Source of the DNA: Paucisalibacillus globulus DSM 18846
GTDB lineage: Bacteria > Bacillota > Bacilli > Bacillales > Amphibacillaceae
Length of the DNA stretch: 64,000 nt
Assembly (NCBI RefSeq): GCF_000482485.1
Contig: NZ_AXVK01000001.1
Span: 124,001 to 188,000 of the forward strand
Direction: 5' to 3'
Below, one piece after another: positions 8,244 to 18,077 of the stretch. The notes under the pieces are model-generated. The model did no database searches. It saw only the letters and a list, made by a program, of their open reading frames with translations, and was not told the DNA's origin. Every line of letters starts with the position of its first letter. Position 1 is the first letter of the stretch. A program made the translations under genes and the position numbers.

Positions 8244-8897
8244 ATGATTGTACATAGTATCATAACAGATTGGAAAACAGCAGTTCAAAATGATGAATTA
8301 GATCAATACATAATGGAGTTATTGCAGGATTACGAAAAGTTGGGACCGTTACCAGGGGTATTATTACCATTTATCGAAGCATTTCTCCCTTTTCTGCCAT
8401 TAGTTGTTTTCGTTATGGCTAATGCTGCAGCGTATGGTCTACTAGAAGGATTTTTATTATCATGGGCTGGTTCAAGCTTAGGTGCAATTTTGGTTTTCTT
8501 GATTGTAAGGAACCTAGGTGACAAACGAATCTTTGTTGCAGTGCGAAAGAACAAGCAAGTTAAAAAAGTAACAGGTTGGTTGGAGAGACATGGATTTGGA
8601 CCATTGTTTTTACTGATGTGTTTTCCGTTTTCGCCATCTGCTGTTATTAATGTTGTCGCCGGTTTGTCTAAAATTAACATGTACCAATTTATTTTAGCTG
8701 TCTTACTTGGAAAGTCGGTCATGATATTTTCCATTTCATACGTAGGATCTAGTATTGTGTCATTCGCACAAAATCCTACAAAAACTATAGTAGTCGGAGT
8801 ATGTATCGTTCTTTTCTGGGTTATAGGGAAATTTATAGAAAATAAACTTCATCAGAAATCAAAGAACAAACAATTCGATTTAGAGGAAGGAAAATAA
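8244..8897 (+). CDS. yhjE: TVP38/TMEM64-family membrane protein (DedA superfamily), YhjE-like
   Basis: Integral membrane protein of the SNARE-associated/VTT group. Hydrophobic segments lie around LPGVLLPFIEAFLPFLPLVVF, the glycine-rich GFLLSWAGSSLGAILVFLIV region, the FGPLFLLMCFPFSPSAVINVVAGLS re-entrant motif typical of the family, and a C-terminal helix before a basic tail. Members are implicated in lipid scrambling or small-molecule transport; the substrate here is unknown. The ATG at 8244 is favoured by GGGGAGA 9 bases upstream; an in-frame ATG at 8202 would add 14 residues but has a poor ribosome site. It lies just before addBA and ends in its own terminator. Confidence 0.8.
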   Translation: MIVHSIITDWKTAVQNDELDQYIMELLQDYEKLGPLPGVLLPFIEAFLPFLPLVVFVMANAAAYGLLEGFLLSWAGSSLGAILVFLIVRNLGDKRIFVAVRKNKQVKKVTGWLERHGFGPLFLLMCFPFSPSAVINVVAGLSKINMYQFILAVLLGKSVMIFSISYVGSSIVSFAQNPTKTIVVGVCIVLFWVIGKFIENKLHQKSKNKQFDLEEGK

Positions 8898-8903
8898 AAA
8901 ATC

Positions 8904-8940
8904 AAAACTTCTGTCTTGTTATTTGGTCAGAAGTTTTTTA
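8904..8940 (+). terminator. Terminator of yhjE
   Basis: AAAACTTCTG and CAGAAGTTTT form a 10-bp stem with a 14-base loop, followed by TTA-rich sequence. Confidence 0.85.
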
Positions 8941-9025
8941 CGTTAGTCAATGTAAATGATGCTGTTGATTAGAATCTAAAGCATCTTTTCTTTCATTTTT
9001 GAATTAAAAGTAGGAGGTTTTATTT

Positions 9026-12000
9026 GTGGGACTCCGTTTTGTATTAGGGAGAGCGGGTACTGAAAAAAGTACTATTGCATTTGAAGAAATAAAAGAAAAA
9101 TCAATAATGAATCCTCAAGGTCCACCAATATTTTATATCGTTCCAGATCAGATGACCTTTGAACAAGAGTATTCGTTATTTCGGGATGAAGATTTTCAAG
9201 GAAGTATTCGTACTCAGGTGACAAGCTTTTCAAGGCTCGCCTGGCTCATATTACAAGAAACCGGTGGTGCAACGAGACAGTTCATTAGTTCTGTAGGTAT
9301 ACAGATGATGCTCCGGAAAATTATAGAACAAAAAGAGGGAGAATGGAATGTATTCCAGAAGGCTGTAGAAAAACAAGGCTTCTTAAGTCAATTGGAAAAA
9401 ATTATTACAGAATTTAAACGATATGAAATAACACCTGAAACACTTTTAATGCAGAAGTATCACATTAATCAATATGCACATAAGGATCCAGGGGAACAGG
9501 CCCTAATTAGTAAATTGGATGATTTGCACTATATTTATGAAAAACTAGGACATGCACTTGCCGGCAATTATATTGATAGTGAGGATCAACTTAGTCTACT
9601 TGCAGAGAAGATTAGTGAGGCAAAATCATTACAAGGTGCGGAAATCTATTTTGACGGTTTTCACCGGTTCACTCCTAAAGAATTAGTAGTGGTAGAGTCC
9701 TTACTGAAAAGGTGTGATCGTATTACTGTTACGTTGACAGTAGATGATGCTGATAATCCTAATTTTTCAGATATGGATTTATTTCACCAAACAAAGGAGA
9801 CATATCAAGTTCTCAGACAACTAGCTGAGGTGAATGCCATTAACATAGAGGAAAATATCGTGTTAGAACCGATTGATGGTGTATTTCATGATAAACCGTA
9901 TTTTGCCCATCTAGAACGGTATTTCGATATTCGACCTGCACCAACTTTTAATGGTAACGCACCGATACAAATTGCAGAAGCAGTTCACCCGCGCGCTGAA
10001 ATAGAAGGGGTGGCCCAAGAAATATTACGTTTAGTTCGAGAAGAAAATTATAGGTACCGAGATATTGCGGTTTTAATTCGTCAAACAGAAACCTATCAAG
10101 ATATTATTGGCACCATTTTTGAGGATTATAATATTCCAGTTTTTATTGATGAAAAAAGGTCCATGCTGAATCACTCTCTAATTGAGTTTATTCGCTCAGC
10201 TTTAGAAGTAGTAGATGGGAATTGGCGATATGATGCAGTTTTTCGTATGTTGAAGACAGGTTTCATACTCCCTTCAGATGAAGAATATCCATTAACTAAT
10301 GATGCTATTGATGAGCTAGAGAACTATTGCTTAGAGTATGGGATTCGTTCGAGAAAACAGTGGATGTCTGAGAAAGATTGGATATTCCAGCGCTTTCGTG
10401 GGTTTGAACGTGCAGCTCAAACAGATGCTGAGAAGGAAATGCAAACAAGAATTAATCAATATCGTAAGCAAATTGTCCAAGCACTTGGTGAATTCGATGA
10501 ACAAATTCGAGCTGCCTCAACTATTCGTGAGCTCTGTTTTCATACCTTTGTTTTATTAGAGAAGATTAATGCGCCGGAGAAACTAGAAGAGATGCGTAAT
10601 CTATTTGATGAAAAAGGGCAGCTTTCAAAAGGGCGTGAACAAGAGCAAGTATGGAATGGGGTTATCCATCTATTTGATGAAATGGTTGAGATGGCTGGGG
10701 AAGAGGAAATGAACCTTGCAACTTACCGGGTTACATTGGATGCGGGGTTAGAAACATTAAAATTTTCCCATGTACCACCAAGTATAGACCATGTCATTGT
10801 TGGAACGATTGACCGTTCGCGTATAAGTGGGATCAAATGTTCATTCTTAGTAGGTGTTAATGAAGGTGTGTGGCCATTAAAGCCTCCTGCTGATGGAATG
10901 ATTAATGAAACGGAACGTGAGCTTTTAGCTACACACGGAATGAAGCTTGCAGATACAAGTAAACGTCAGCTTTTAGATGACTGGTTCTATATGTATTTAG
11001 CTTTTTCATCAGCAGCTGATTATTTATGGATTAGTTATCCACTTAGTGATGAAGAGGGTAAATCCAAAATGCCATCCCAGTTAATTAAGCGGATAGAGAA
11101 TATGTTTCCTGCGTGTAAGGAACATATTTTATTGCAGGATCCAGATGAATTATTTGAGGCGGACCGTTATATTACATCACCTGTAAAGACTAGGTCTGCA
11201 CTAACAGCGCAGTTAGCGCGAAGTAGAAAAGGTTATCCGGTTAAATCTGTATGGTGGCATGTTCTGAACTGGTACATGACCAATCAACCGAAATATGACA
11301 CCACATATACTATTTTGCAAAGTCTCTTCTATGAGAATACTCCAACAGACATGGAGGAAGAAACAATAGAACAGCTATATCCGAAACAACTGTCAACAAG
11401 TGTTTCGCGTTTAGAAACCTTCTATAGTTGTTCCTATCAGCATTTTGCAAAGTATAGCCTTGGGTTAGATGAACGAAAAACCTATAAATTGGATGCACCA
11501 GACATCGGAAATCTGTTCCATGAAGCATTAAAAATAATCACCGAATGGATTCAAGAAGAAGGGAAAGACTTTGCACATTTAACGAAAAAGGATACCGATA
11601 ACTATGCAGAACGAGCAGTATCCAGTTTAGCACCAATTTTACAACATCAAATTTTACACAGCACGAATAGGTATAAATACATTCAGAAGAAGTTAGAACA
11701 TGTTATTGCCCGTGCTGCTTATGTGCTAAGTGAACAAGCAAGATTAAGCAACTTTTCACCAGTCGGATTGGAGCTTGGCTTTGGTACGAGGGGGGATAAG
11801 CTTAATCCAGTAACGCTGCAGCTACCAAATGGCTATGAAATTAAACTTCGTGGTCGTATTGACCGTGTAGATAAAGCACTAGACCAAGAGGATTTATATT
11901 TAAGAATTATTGATTATAAGTCAAGTGCCCGTGGTTTAGACATGGTAGATGTTTATTATGGTATTGCCTTACAGATGTTAACCTACTTAGATGTTGTATT

Positions 12001-12529
12001 GTCACAGTCAGAAGAGTGGTTAGGGAAAAAAGCAACACCTGCTGGAGTTCTTTATTTCCATGTTCATAATCCAATGATTTCGAGAGATTCTTTACTTTCG
12101 GATGATAAACTGGAAGAGGAACTATTTAAAAGTTATAAAATGAAAGGTCTACTTATTAATAATGAACGTGTAGTTCAGATGATGGATACGTCACTAGATT
12201 CAGGACACAGTCAAATTGTGCCGGCAGAGCTAAAAAAGGACGGTAGTCTTGCATCTAGATCGAAAATCGCTAGCGGGCAAACCTTTTCAACATTACAGGA
12301 ACATATCCATCATCTCATGTTCCATGCAGGTATTGATATAACAAGTGGAGCGGTGCATTTAAACCCATATCAGCGTAAGCAAAAAACTGCTTGTACATTT
12401 TGTCCATTCTTATCTGTTTGTCAATTCGATACGACACTCGAAACAAATAAATTTAGAAGGCTGCCAGAAATGAAAGAAGATGAAGTGTTAGAAAAACTCA
12501 CAAAAGGAGAGGGGGATATCCTTGGTTAA
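9026..12529 (+). CDS. addB: AddB subunit of the AddAB helicase-nuclease
   Basis: Partner of AddA in the complex that resects double-strand breaks for RecA-dependent repair and reads Chi sites. 1167 residues, normal length. It starts at GTG 9026 with TAGGAGG 7 bases upstream. The N-terminal nucleotide-binding loop reads GRAGTEKST, where the usual Walker A Gly before Lys is Glu. The C-terminal part carries the RecB-type nuclease (GRIDRVDK, then RIIDYKSS) and iron-sulfur cluster cysteines: one at YSCSYQHF and three in CTFCPFLSVC. Known work on B. subtilis assigns the motor to AddA only, so the altered loop need not abolish function. It overlaps addA by 8 bp. Confidence 0.95.
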   Translation: MGLRFVLGRAGTEKSTIAFEEIKEKSIMNPQGPPIFYIVPDQMTFEQEYSLFRDEDFQGSIRTQVTSFSRLAWLILQETGGATRQFISSVGIQMMLRKIIEQKEGEWNVFQKAVEKQGFLSQLEKIITEFKRYEITPETLLMQKYHINQYAHKDPGEQALISKLDDLHYIYEKLGHALAGNYIDSEDQLSLLAEKISEAKSLQGAEIYFDGFHRFTPKELVVVESLLKRCDRITVTLTVDDADNPNFSDMDLFHQTKETYQVLRQLAEVNAINIEENIVLEPIDGVFHDKPYFAHLERYFDIRPAPTFNGNAPIQIAEAVHPRAEIEGVAQEILRLVREENYRYRDIAVLIRQTETYQDIIGTIFEDYNIPVFIDEKRSMLNHSLIEFIRSALEVVDGNWRYDAVFRMLKTGFILPSDEEYPLTNDAIDELENYCLEYGIRSRKQWMSEKDWIFQRFRGFERAAQTDAEKEMQTRINQYRKQIVQALGEFDEQIRAASTIRELCFHTFVLLEKINAPEKLEEMRNLFDEKGQLSKGREQEQVWNGVIHLFDEMVEMAGEEEMNLATYRVTLDAGLETLKFSHVPPSIDHVIVGTIDRSRISGIKCSFLVGVNEGVWPLKPPADGMINETERELLATHGMKLADTSKRQLLDDWFYMYLAFSSAADYLWISYPLSDEEGKSKMPSQLIKRIENMFPACKEHILLQDPDELFEADRYITSPVKTRSALTAQLARSRKGYPVKSVWWHVLNWYMTNQPKYDTTYTILQSLFYENTPTDMEEETIEQLYPKQLSTSVSRLETFYSCSYQHFAKYSLGLDERKTYKLDAPDIGNLFHEALKIITEWIQEEGKDFAHLTKKDTDNYAERAVSSLAPILQHQILHSTNRYKYIQKKLEHVIARAAYVLSEQARLSNFSPVGLELGFGTRGDKLNPVTLQLPNGYEIKLRGRIDRVDKALDQEDLYLRIIDYKSSARGLDMVDVYYGIALQMLTYLDVVLSQSEEWLGKKATPAGVLYFHVHNPMISRDSLLSDDKLEEELFKSYKMKGLLINNERVVQMMDTSLDSGHSQIVPAELKKDGSLASRSKIASGQTFSTLQEHIHHLMFHAGIDITSGAVHLNPYQRKQKTACTFCPFLSVCQFDTTLETNKFRRLPEMKEDEVLEKLTKGEGDILG

Positions 12530-15500
12530 ATGGACAAAAGAACAGGAAGCGGCTATTTATACAGAAGGTAATGATGTACTAGTGGCAGCTGCGGCTGGTT
12601 CCGGTAAGACTGCGGTACTTGTAGAACGTATTATACAAAAACTATTAAAGAAGGATAATCCTGTTGATATTGATTCCCTTCTTGTTGTTACATTTACAAA
12701 TGCTGCGGCGCAGGAAATGCGTAATCGTGTAGGTTTAGCTCTTGAAAAAGCATTAGAACAAGATCCTACGTCTGTGCATTTGAAAAAACAATTATCCCTA
12801 TTACAACGTGCATCCATTTCAACACTGCATTCATTTTGTTTAGATATCGTGAAGCAATATGCCTATTTAATTGATATTGATCCTGGCTTCCGAATTGCTA
12901 ATGATATGGAAGTGGATTTGATGCAGCAGGATGTATTAGGAGACTTATTTGAAGACTGGTATGGTAAAGAAGGCGAAGAACAGGAAAAGTTTTTTGAAGT
13001 AGTGGAACGTTTTTCAGGTGACCGTAATGATGTAGATGTAGAAAAATTAGTACTAGCCCTTTATAACTTTGCGGTTCAAAATCCATGGCCAAAATTCTGG
13101 TTAGATGAACTGGCAGAAGTATATCGAATACCAGAGAACTGGGTAGAAGATGACTTGGCTTGGTTGGGAATTATCAAAAGGGAAGTCTGGGATAAGTTTA
13201 GTGGCATTGAACAAGAGATGCATCATGCTCATAAAATTGCTATGGAAAGTGATGGACCTTTTCATTATGTGGAAGCCATTGAACAAGATTTAGCAATGAT
13301 GCAAGATGCATTACAACATTTAGAAAGCTGGGATGAGATACAAGCATTTATGAGTCATAGTACGTTTGCCACACTCTCTACGAAAAGACCAAAAGTCAAT
13401 AAGGATAAAAGGGAAAAAGCAAAGGCACTACGTGATGGCTATAAAAAGAAATGGAATAAGATGCAAAGTAACTGGTTTGAAAGGAAATTAGCTTCCCATG
13501 TGGAAGATATGCGAGAAATTACTCCAGTTGTAAAAACGTTAACAGAACTTGTGAAAGAATTCATTGATCGTTTTACAGTTGCAAAACGAGAAAAATCAGT
13601 AGTGGATTTTTCCGATTTAGAGCATTTATGTCTACAAATTTTATTAGCAGAAGATTCAAGACCGGATGAACCAAAGCCATCAATGGTTGCACGTAACTTA
13701 CAAAAGCAATTTAGTGAGCTACTCGTTGATGAATATCAGGATACAAATCTTGTACAGGAAACGTTAATCACATTAATTAGTGATCAAGTTGGCCCAGGAA
13801 ATATGTTTATGGTTGGAGATGTGAAACAAAGCATCTATCGATTTAGACATGCTGAACCGTCACTATTTATCGAAAAGTATAAGCGGTTTGCGGAGAGTGA
13901 TAATCCTGCTACACGAATTGATTTAGCTAGTAATTTTAGAAGTCGTGAACTGGTACTTGTTGGAGCAAATTATATCTTTAGACAAATTCTCGATGAACAT
14001 CTAGGTGAAATCGATTATGATCAGGATGCTGAACTAATTTATGGTAATAAAATGTATGAAACCTTACCATTACGAGAGCCAAATCCTGAGCTTATCATTA
14101 TTGATCGAGGGAAGCCAGATGAAAAAGATTATACAGAAGAAGAAGAGAATTCTGGAGAGGAAGATTATCAGGATCTTGAAAATGCTCAACTTGAAGCTAG
14201 AGCCTATGCCATGAAAATAAAAACATGGATAGGGGATGAGAAGTCTGGGCCTCTTCAAGTAGTAGATAAAGCTAGGGAAACTTTTAGAGATGTACAATAT
14301 CGTGATATGGTGATATTGCTTCGTTCCATGACCTGGGCACCGACAATTGTAGAGGAATTGAAAAAACAGGGGATCCCAGTATATGCAGAACTTTCAAGTG
14401 GTTATTTTGATGCAATTGAAGTAAAAATTATGCTAAATCTGTTGAAGGTAATTGATAACCCAAGACAGGATATTCCACTAGCATCGGTATTAAAATCACC
14501 AATTGTAGGCTTGAATGAAAATGAACTTGCAAAGGTCCGTTTGGCTGACAAGCGCAATACGTATTATGAGGCATTAGAGAAGTACCGAAAAGAGCATGAC
14601 GATACCTTAACGACTAAATTAGACCGATTCAAACAATTGCTAGAACGCTTCCGATTAGCAGCAAGACAAGGGGCCCTTTCCGATCTTATTTGGCAAATTT
14701 ATCGGGAAACAGGATATTTCGATTTTGTTGGTGGTATGCCAGGTGGACGGCAGCGCCAGGCAAATTTAAGGGCATTATATAATCGTGCAAGAGGATATGA
14801 AACTACCTCGTTTCGTGGGTTATTCCGCTTTCTTCGTTTCATTGAAAGAATGGAGGAAAAAGGGGATGACTTAGGTGCTGCGAGGGCTTTAAGTGAACAA
14901 GAAGATGTTGTTCGTATTATGACCATTCATAAGAGTAAAGGGCTTGAGTTTCCGGTTGTAATTGTGGGGGCCGTAGACAAACAATTTAATATGATGGATT
15001 TAAATCAACGATATTTATTGCATAAGGACTTAGGATTTGCATCGAAATACATCGATCCAGTGAAAAGAATTACCTATCCAACTTTATTTTTCCATGCTAT
15101 AAAAGAAGAAAAACGAAGAGAATTATTAGCAGAGGAAATGCGTGTACTATATGTGGCATTAACCCGTGCAAGAGAAAAATTAGTGATGGTTGGTAATGTT
15201 GCCTCCTTTGTTAAAAAACAAGAAAAATGGGAGTCCATCATCGAACATTCTGAATGGATATTGCCAGCACATTATAGAATTCAATCAAAATCTTATTTAG
15301 ACTGGATAGGTCCTGCCTTAATTCGTCATCAACATTCCGAAGTATTACGGACAGAGGAAGTAAAGGATGTAGTTCTAGAAGGAATAAGAGTGGACCCATC
15401 ACTATGGGATATTACTATTCTCCATGGTAGTGAGTTAACTAATCTCGATGAAGAATCCATTGAGGAAGACCTACAGCTGAGGGAAAAGATTCAAGCTTGG

Positions 15501-16265
15501 CAACCGGTTGAATTAGAAGACAAATCATTAGATACCTTTGTTGATAAACGACTCTCTTATCAATACCCGTATCATGAGGCAGCACATTCTCGTGCCAAAC
15601 AAAGTGTAACTGAAATAAAAAGACAACGTGAGATAAAGGATGAATATAGTGCAACACAGCTTGTGCAACCTTTCAAAACCCCAATTGTCAAAAAGCCTGT
15701 ATTTATGCAAAAAGAAAAGTCCCTTTCAGCAGCAGAAAAGGGTACAGCAATGCATACGGTTATGCAACATATTCCATTCGATAGGAAGATGCATAGAGAA
15801 GAAATTATTGAATTTGTTGAAATATTAGTTGATCGTGAAATAATACGACGGCAGGAAGCAGATTCAATTGACATAAAGGCGATTGAAAAGTTTTACGATA
15901 CTGAAATCGCAATGAGGATGATTGACGCAGAAAAGCTGTATCGGGAGGTCCCCTTTAGTATTACTTTACCAGCGAGTGATGTATATGCTAACTGGAAAAG
16001 TGATACGAACGAAGAAGTTCTTGTCCAGGGGGTATTCGACGCAGTCATTCCTTCTGAAAAAGGTTGGATTATCCTAGATTATAAAACAGACTTTATTGAA
16101 CAAGAAGAAGTGACCGACACCGTTATTGAAAAGCTTATCAACCGATATAAAGTACAATTAACTTTATATCGACATGCGCTTGAAACGATTTGGAAATCAC
16201 CTGTTGAGGAAACATATCTCTATTTCTTCCATAAACAATTACTGGTAAAAGTTCCTGAAAAGTAG
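12522..16265 (+). CDS. addA: AddA helicase-nuclease subunit
   Basis: Superfamily 1A 3'-5' helicase and nuclease of the AddAB complex. 1247 residues. Motifs in order: Walker A AAAGSGKTAVL (residues about 22-32), TFTNAAAQEMRNRV, LLVDEYQDTN (Walker B), GDVKQSIYRFR, the C-terminal helicase motifs MTIHKSKGLEFPVV and VALTRARE, and the nuclease motif ILDYKTD near the end. The TTG start at 12522 is set by AAAGGAGAGGGGG just upstream and lies inside addB, so the genes are coupled. A strong bidirectional terminator follows. In B. subtilis sbcD follows addA, but here the gerP operon lies head-on instead. Confidence 0.96.
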   Translation: MVKWTKEQEAAIYTEGNDVLVAAAAGSGKTAVLVERIIQKLLKKDNPVDIDSLLVVTFTNAAAQEMRNRVGLALEKALEQDPTSVHLKKQLSLLQRASISTLHSFCLDIVKQYAYLIDIDPGFRIANDMEVDLMQQDVLGDLFEDWYGKEGEEQEKFFEVVERFSGDRNDVDVEKLVLALYNFAVQNPWPKFWLDELAEVYRIPENWVEDDLAWLGIIKREVWDKFSGIEQEMHHAHKIAMESDGPFHYVEAIEQDLAMMQDALQHLESWDEIQAFMSHSTFATLSTKRPKVNKDKREKAKALRDGYKKKWNKMQSNWFERKLASHVEDMREITPVVKTLTELVKEFIDRFTVAKREKSVVDFSDLEHLCLQILLAEDSRPDEPKPSMVARNLQKQFSELLVDEYQDTNLVQETLITLISDQVGPGNMFMVGDVKQSIYRFRHAEPSLFIEKYKRFAESDNPATRIDLASNFRSRELVLVGANYIFRQILDEHLGEIDYDQDAELIYGNKMYETLPLREPNPELIIIDRGKPDEKDYTEEEENSGEEDYQDLENAQLEARAYAMKIKTWIGDEKSGPLQVVDKARETFRDVQYRDMVILLRSMTWAPTIVEELKKQGIPVYAELSSGYFDAIEVKIMLNLLKVIDNPRQDIPLASVLKSPIVGLNENELAKVRLADKRNTYYEALEKYRKEHDDTLTTKLDRFKQLLERFRLAARQGALSDLIWQIYRETGYFDFVGGMPGGRQRQANLRALYNRARGYETTSFRGLFRFLRFIERMEEKGDDLGAARALSEQEDVVRIMTIHKSKGLEFPVVIVGAVDKQFNMMDLNQRYLLHKDLGFASKYIDPVKRITYPTLFFHAIKEEKRRELLAEEMRVLYVALTRAREKLVMVGNVASFVKKQEKWESIIEHSEWILPAHYRIQSKSYLDWIGPALIRHQHSEVLRTEEVKDVVLEGIRVDPSLWDITILHGSELTNLDEESIEEDLQLREKIQAWQPVELEDKSLDTFVDKRLSYQYPYHEAAHSRAKQSVTEIKRQREIKDEYSATQLVQPFKTPIVKKPVFMQKEKSLSAAEKGTAMHTVMQHIPFDRKMHREEIIEFVEILVDREIIRRQEADSIDIKAIEKFYDTEIAMRMIDAEKLYREVPFSITLPASDVYANWKSDTNEEVLVQGVFDAVIPSEKGWIILDYKTDFIEQEEVTDTVIEKLINRYKVQLTLYRHALETIWKSPVEETYLYFFHKQLLVKVPEK

Positions 16266-16270
16266 CAGGA

Positions 16271-16320
16271 AAAATCCGTCTCAGTTAGGGAATTTAACTA
16301 GAATGAGACGGATTTTTTTT
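16271..16320. terminator. Bidirectional terminator between addA and gerPF
   Basis: AAAATCCGTCTCA / TGAGACGGATTTT stem with a 20-base loop, followed by eight T on the plus strand; the minus-strand reading also ends in T residues. It serves both convergent operons. Confidence 0.9.
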
Positions 16321-16538
16321 TATGCATTTGCTGTTACGTTTTGGTCGTTGACATCTGGATCAATTGGATTTGTTAAGCTGGCACCTGTATTAGTATTTAT
16401 AAAGTCCCCGGTATTGAATGAGCCGGATCCAGCACTTGTTTTGGATGTGCTTTTTGGCGATAAGTAGAATGAATCTCCAAAATTAACTACTCCTCCGCCA
16501 ATACTATTGATTTTTATTGGTCCGACGATTGATGGCAT
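16320..16538 (-). CDS. gerPF: Spore germination protein GerPF
   Basis: Last gene of the gerP operon, whose products form or assemble an inner spore-coat structure that lets germinants reach their receptors. The 72-residue protein shows the PA/PF-type pattern: MPSIVGPIKINSIGG, VNFGDSF, SPKSTSKTSAGSGSFNTGD, and DPDVNDQ near the end. The ATG at 16538 is chosen because MP-I-VG is the family start; only a weak TAGGTG precedes it. An in-frame ATG three residues upstream is less likely. The stop overlaps the terminator T-run. About 60 bp separate it from gerPE. Confidence 0.9.
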   Translation of the reverse strand: MPSIVGPIKINSIGGGVVNFGDSFYLSPKSTSKTSAGSGSFNTGDFINTNTGASLTNPIDPDVNDQNVTANA

Positions 16539-16601
16539 GAAATACACCTACTAATAAAGAGTTTATTATAAAATATGATGACATTTGAGAATCTGTGTTT
16601 A

Positions 16602-16988
16602 TTACGTATTCTCAATTTCATTATCTTGCAAAATACGAATATGTTTAAGTCGTGATTCCGCATTGATATTTTTCAATCCGCCAAATTGGACGGTAGAAGA
16701 TTGACTGACACCGGTAATGGATACAGTTCCTACTTGGATTGTACCGTTATGATGGAAATTATACATATGAACGGGTATTTCGGTGTCAATCCAATTCGCT
16801 TGCCTGGTGAAAATTGAATAATCCTCAAAATCTGTATCATATGCATCGTTCCAAACGTTGGTCTCCCGCTGTACAGCAATACCCTTAAATATAGGATTAA
16901 AATGAACTGTATCGCCAATATTGAAAATTGAGCTATCCACGATAGAATTAATTGCACTCATACGAATATGAACATATCGATGTTCCAT
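16602..16988 (-). CDS. gerPE: Spore germination protein GerPE
   Basis: A 128-residue gerP operon member with two copies of the short family motif: DSSIFNIGDTV near the N-terminus and SQSSTVQFGG near the C-terminus, with AVQRE between, as in GerPE of Bacillus. Predicted inner-coat protein. The start ATG at 16988 is set by GAGGAG 8 bases upstream; the GTG three codons earlier is too close to that site. It begins 14 bp after the gerPD stop. Confidence 0.9.
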   Translation of the reverse strand: MEHRYVHIRMSAINSIVDSSIFNIGDTVHFNPIFKGIAVQRETNVWNDAYDTDFEDYSIFTRQANWIDTEIPVHMYNFHHNGTIQVGTVSITGVSQSSTVQFGGLKNINAESRLKHIRILQDNEIENT

Positions 16989-17002
16989 TCTAATCACTCC
17001 TC

Positions 17003-17182
17003 TTACGTTGGTGGGGCTAAAGGTACTATTGCCCCAACAATGTATGATTCAGGTGGAGTATCAAAAAAAGAAGATAGCTTTATTGTTTCGTTGTCTCCAA
17101 CTAAAAAAACTGAAGAGGATGCCACAGCTTCGATAGCAACATTTCCGACACATAACCCCCAATTATGAACTTCTATATTCAT
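17003..17182 (-). CDS. gerPD: Spore germination protein GerPD
   Basis: A short 59-residue frame easily missed by length cut-offs. It has the gerP motif AVASSSVFLVGD and ends in VPLAPP, as small GerPB/PD proteins do. Its ATG overlaps the gerPC stop in an ATGA junction, a firm sign of translational coupling. It is followed after 14 bp, with a GAGGAG site, by gerPE. With it the operon has the full set gerPA-PB-PC-PD-PE-PF in the B. subtilis order. Identity rests on motif and position. Confidence 0.9.
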   Translation of the reverse strand: MNIEVHNWGLCVGNVAIEAVASSSVFLVGDNETIKLSSFFDTPPESYIVGAIVPLAPPT

Positions 17183-17760
17183 GAAGATTCCCCTTTTTGA
17201 TCTTCCTTATTTTCCATGAAGCGCTGTAAAGAATGATAGATTTCTTTTTTTACATGGTCTGATATATAGCTTTCTAATTGTTGCTCCTCGGTAATTTGAT
17301 GTTTTTCGAAGGCTTCTTTTTCATAGAATTTTACCCGGTCTGGTATTTGTCCTAACATATCATGAATCATATTTCTTTCTAATTGTTTATCGATAGGCTT
17401 CTTATGCTTTTCAGAAAGCTCTTGAATCATTTGTGGTCCGCGTTCATTGATGAATTGATGGAGGGGTGGGATAAGCTTCTGATTAACAGGATTTATTGTT
17501 TTAGCTTGCTCGGGGATTGGGATTCCCAAATTATCTATGTTTGAAAGCTCATTTGGGGACAATCCAATATGAAGAGTTCCATCTAAGCGTTCAATTTTGA
17601 GCTGGTCAAAGTGATATTCAATTTTATCAATGGACGAACTTTTATTATCTTGGATTTGCTGTTTTAAATCAGATATTTTTTCTTCCAATTCTCTAATTCT
17701 TTGATCGTGTTGTTGCTGAATTTGATAAAACTGATACATATAGTTATTCCATTCGTTCAC
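17179..17760 (-). CDS. gerPC: Spore germination protein GerPC
   Basis: The one long gerP gene: 193 residues from a GTG start at 17760, preceded by AAGGGGGG. A longer frame to 17814 lacks a ribosome site and runs into cysteine-rich sequence unlike the family. The N-terminal part (residues about 5-45) is Gln/Glu-rich and predicted coiled coil (QIQQQHDQRIRELEEKI). After it come a segment IEYHFDQLKIERLDGTLHIGL and a C-terminal charged helical region. In Bacillus GerPC is needed for normal spore permeability to germinants. It overlaps gerPD by 4 bp. Confidence 0.9.
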   Translation of the reverse strand: MNEWNNYMYQFYQIQQQHDQRIRELEEKISDLKQQIQDNKSSSIDKIEYHFDQLKIERLDGTLHIGLSPNELSNIDNLGIPIPEQAKTINPVNQKLIPPLHQFINERGPQMIQELSEKHKKPIDKQLERNMIHDMLGQIPDRVKFYEKEAFEKHQITEEQQLESYISDHVKKEIYHSLQRFMENKEDQKGESS

Positions 17761-17862
17761 AAGTAGGGCCCCCCTTAAACAACAGTATGATATAAGACAC
17801 GACAGTATAGGCAAATACCTATAAGTATCCTATGCACCTTATAAGAATAGTGTGCCCCCTTA

Positions 17863-18063
17863 TTATGGCGCAAGGGGAACAAGTGGGGAAGCCTCTAACT
17901 GTATAGCTGCTTCTTCAGCTGGCTCTGTAAATTGTCCGCTATTATGCAACTCGGAATAAGCTTGTAAGGCTCCAGTACTCCCAATTTGTAAAACAGAGGA
18001 GTTTGTAATCGATCCAACTTTTAATAGATTAATATGAATGGATTGATGAACTGTAATGTTCAT
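17863..18063 (-). CDS. gerPB: Spore germination protein GerPB
   Basis: A 66-residue gerP protein with the start MNITVHQSIHINLLKVGSI, the family core TNSSVLQIGSTGAL, and the VPLAP tail also seen in GerPD. Inner spore-coat component, inferred. The ATG has a GAGGTGATAA site upstream and begins 14 bp after gerPA. About 100 bp of non-coding sequence separates it from the gerPC start. Confidence 0.9.
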   Translation of the reverse strand: MNITVHQSIHINLLKVGSITNSSVLQIGSTGALQAYSELHNSGQFTEPAEEAAIQLEASPLVPLAP

Positions 18064-18077
18064 TGTTTATCACCTCG

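Noticed and set aside
12557-15874. Several 60-100 residue frames inside addA on the minus strand or in shifted frames
   Set aside because: Shadows of the addA coding sequence without ribosome sites or family motifs.
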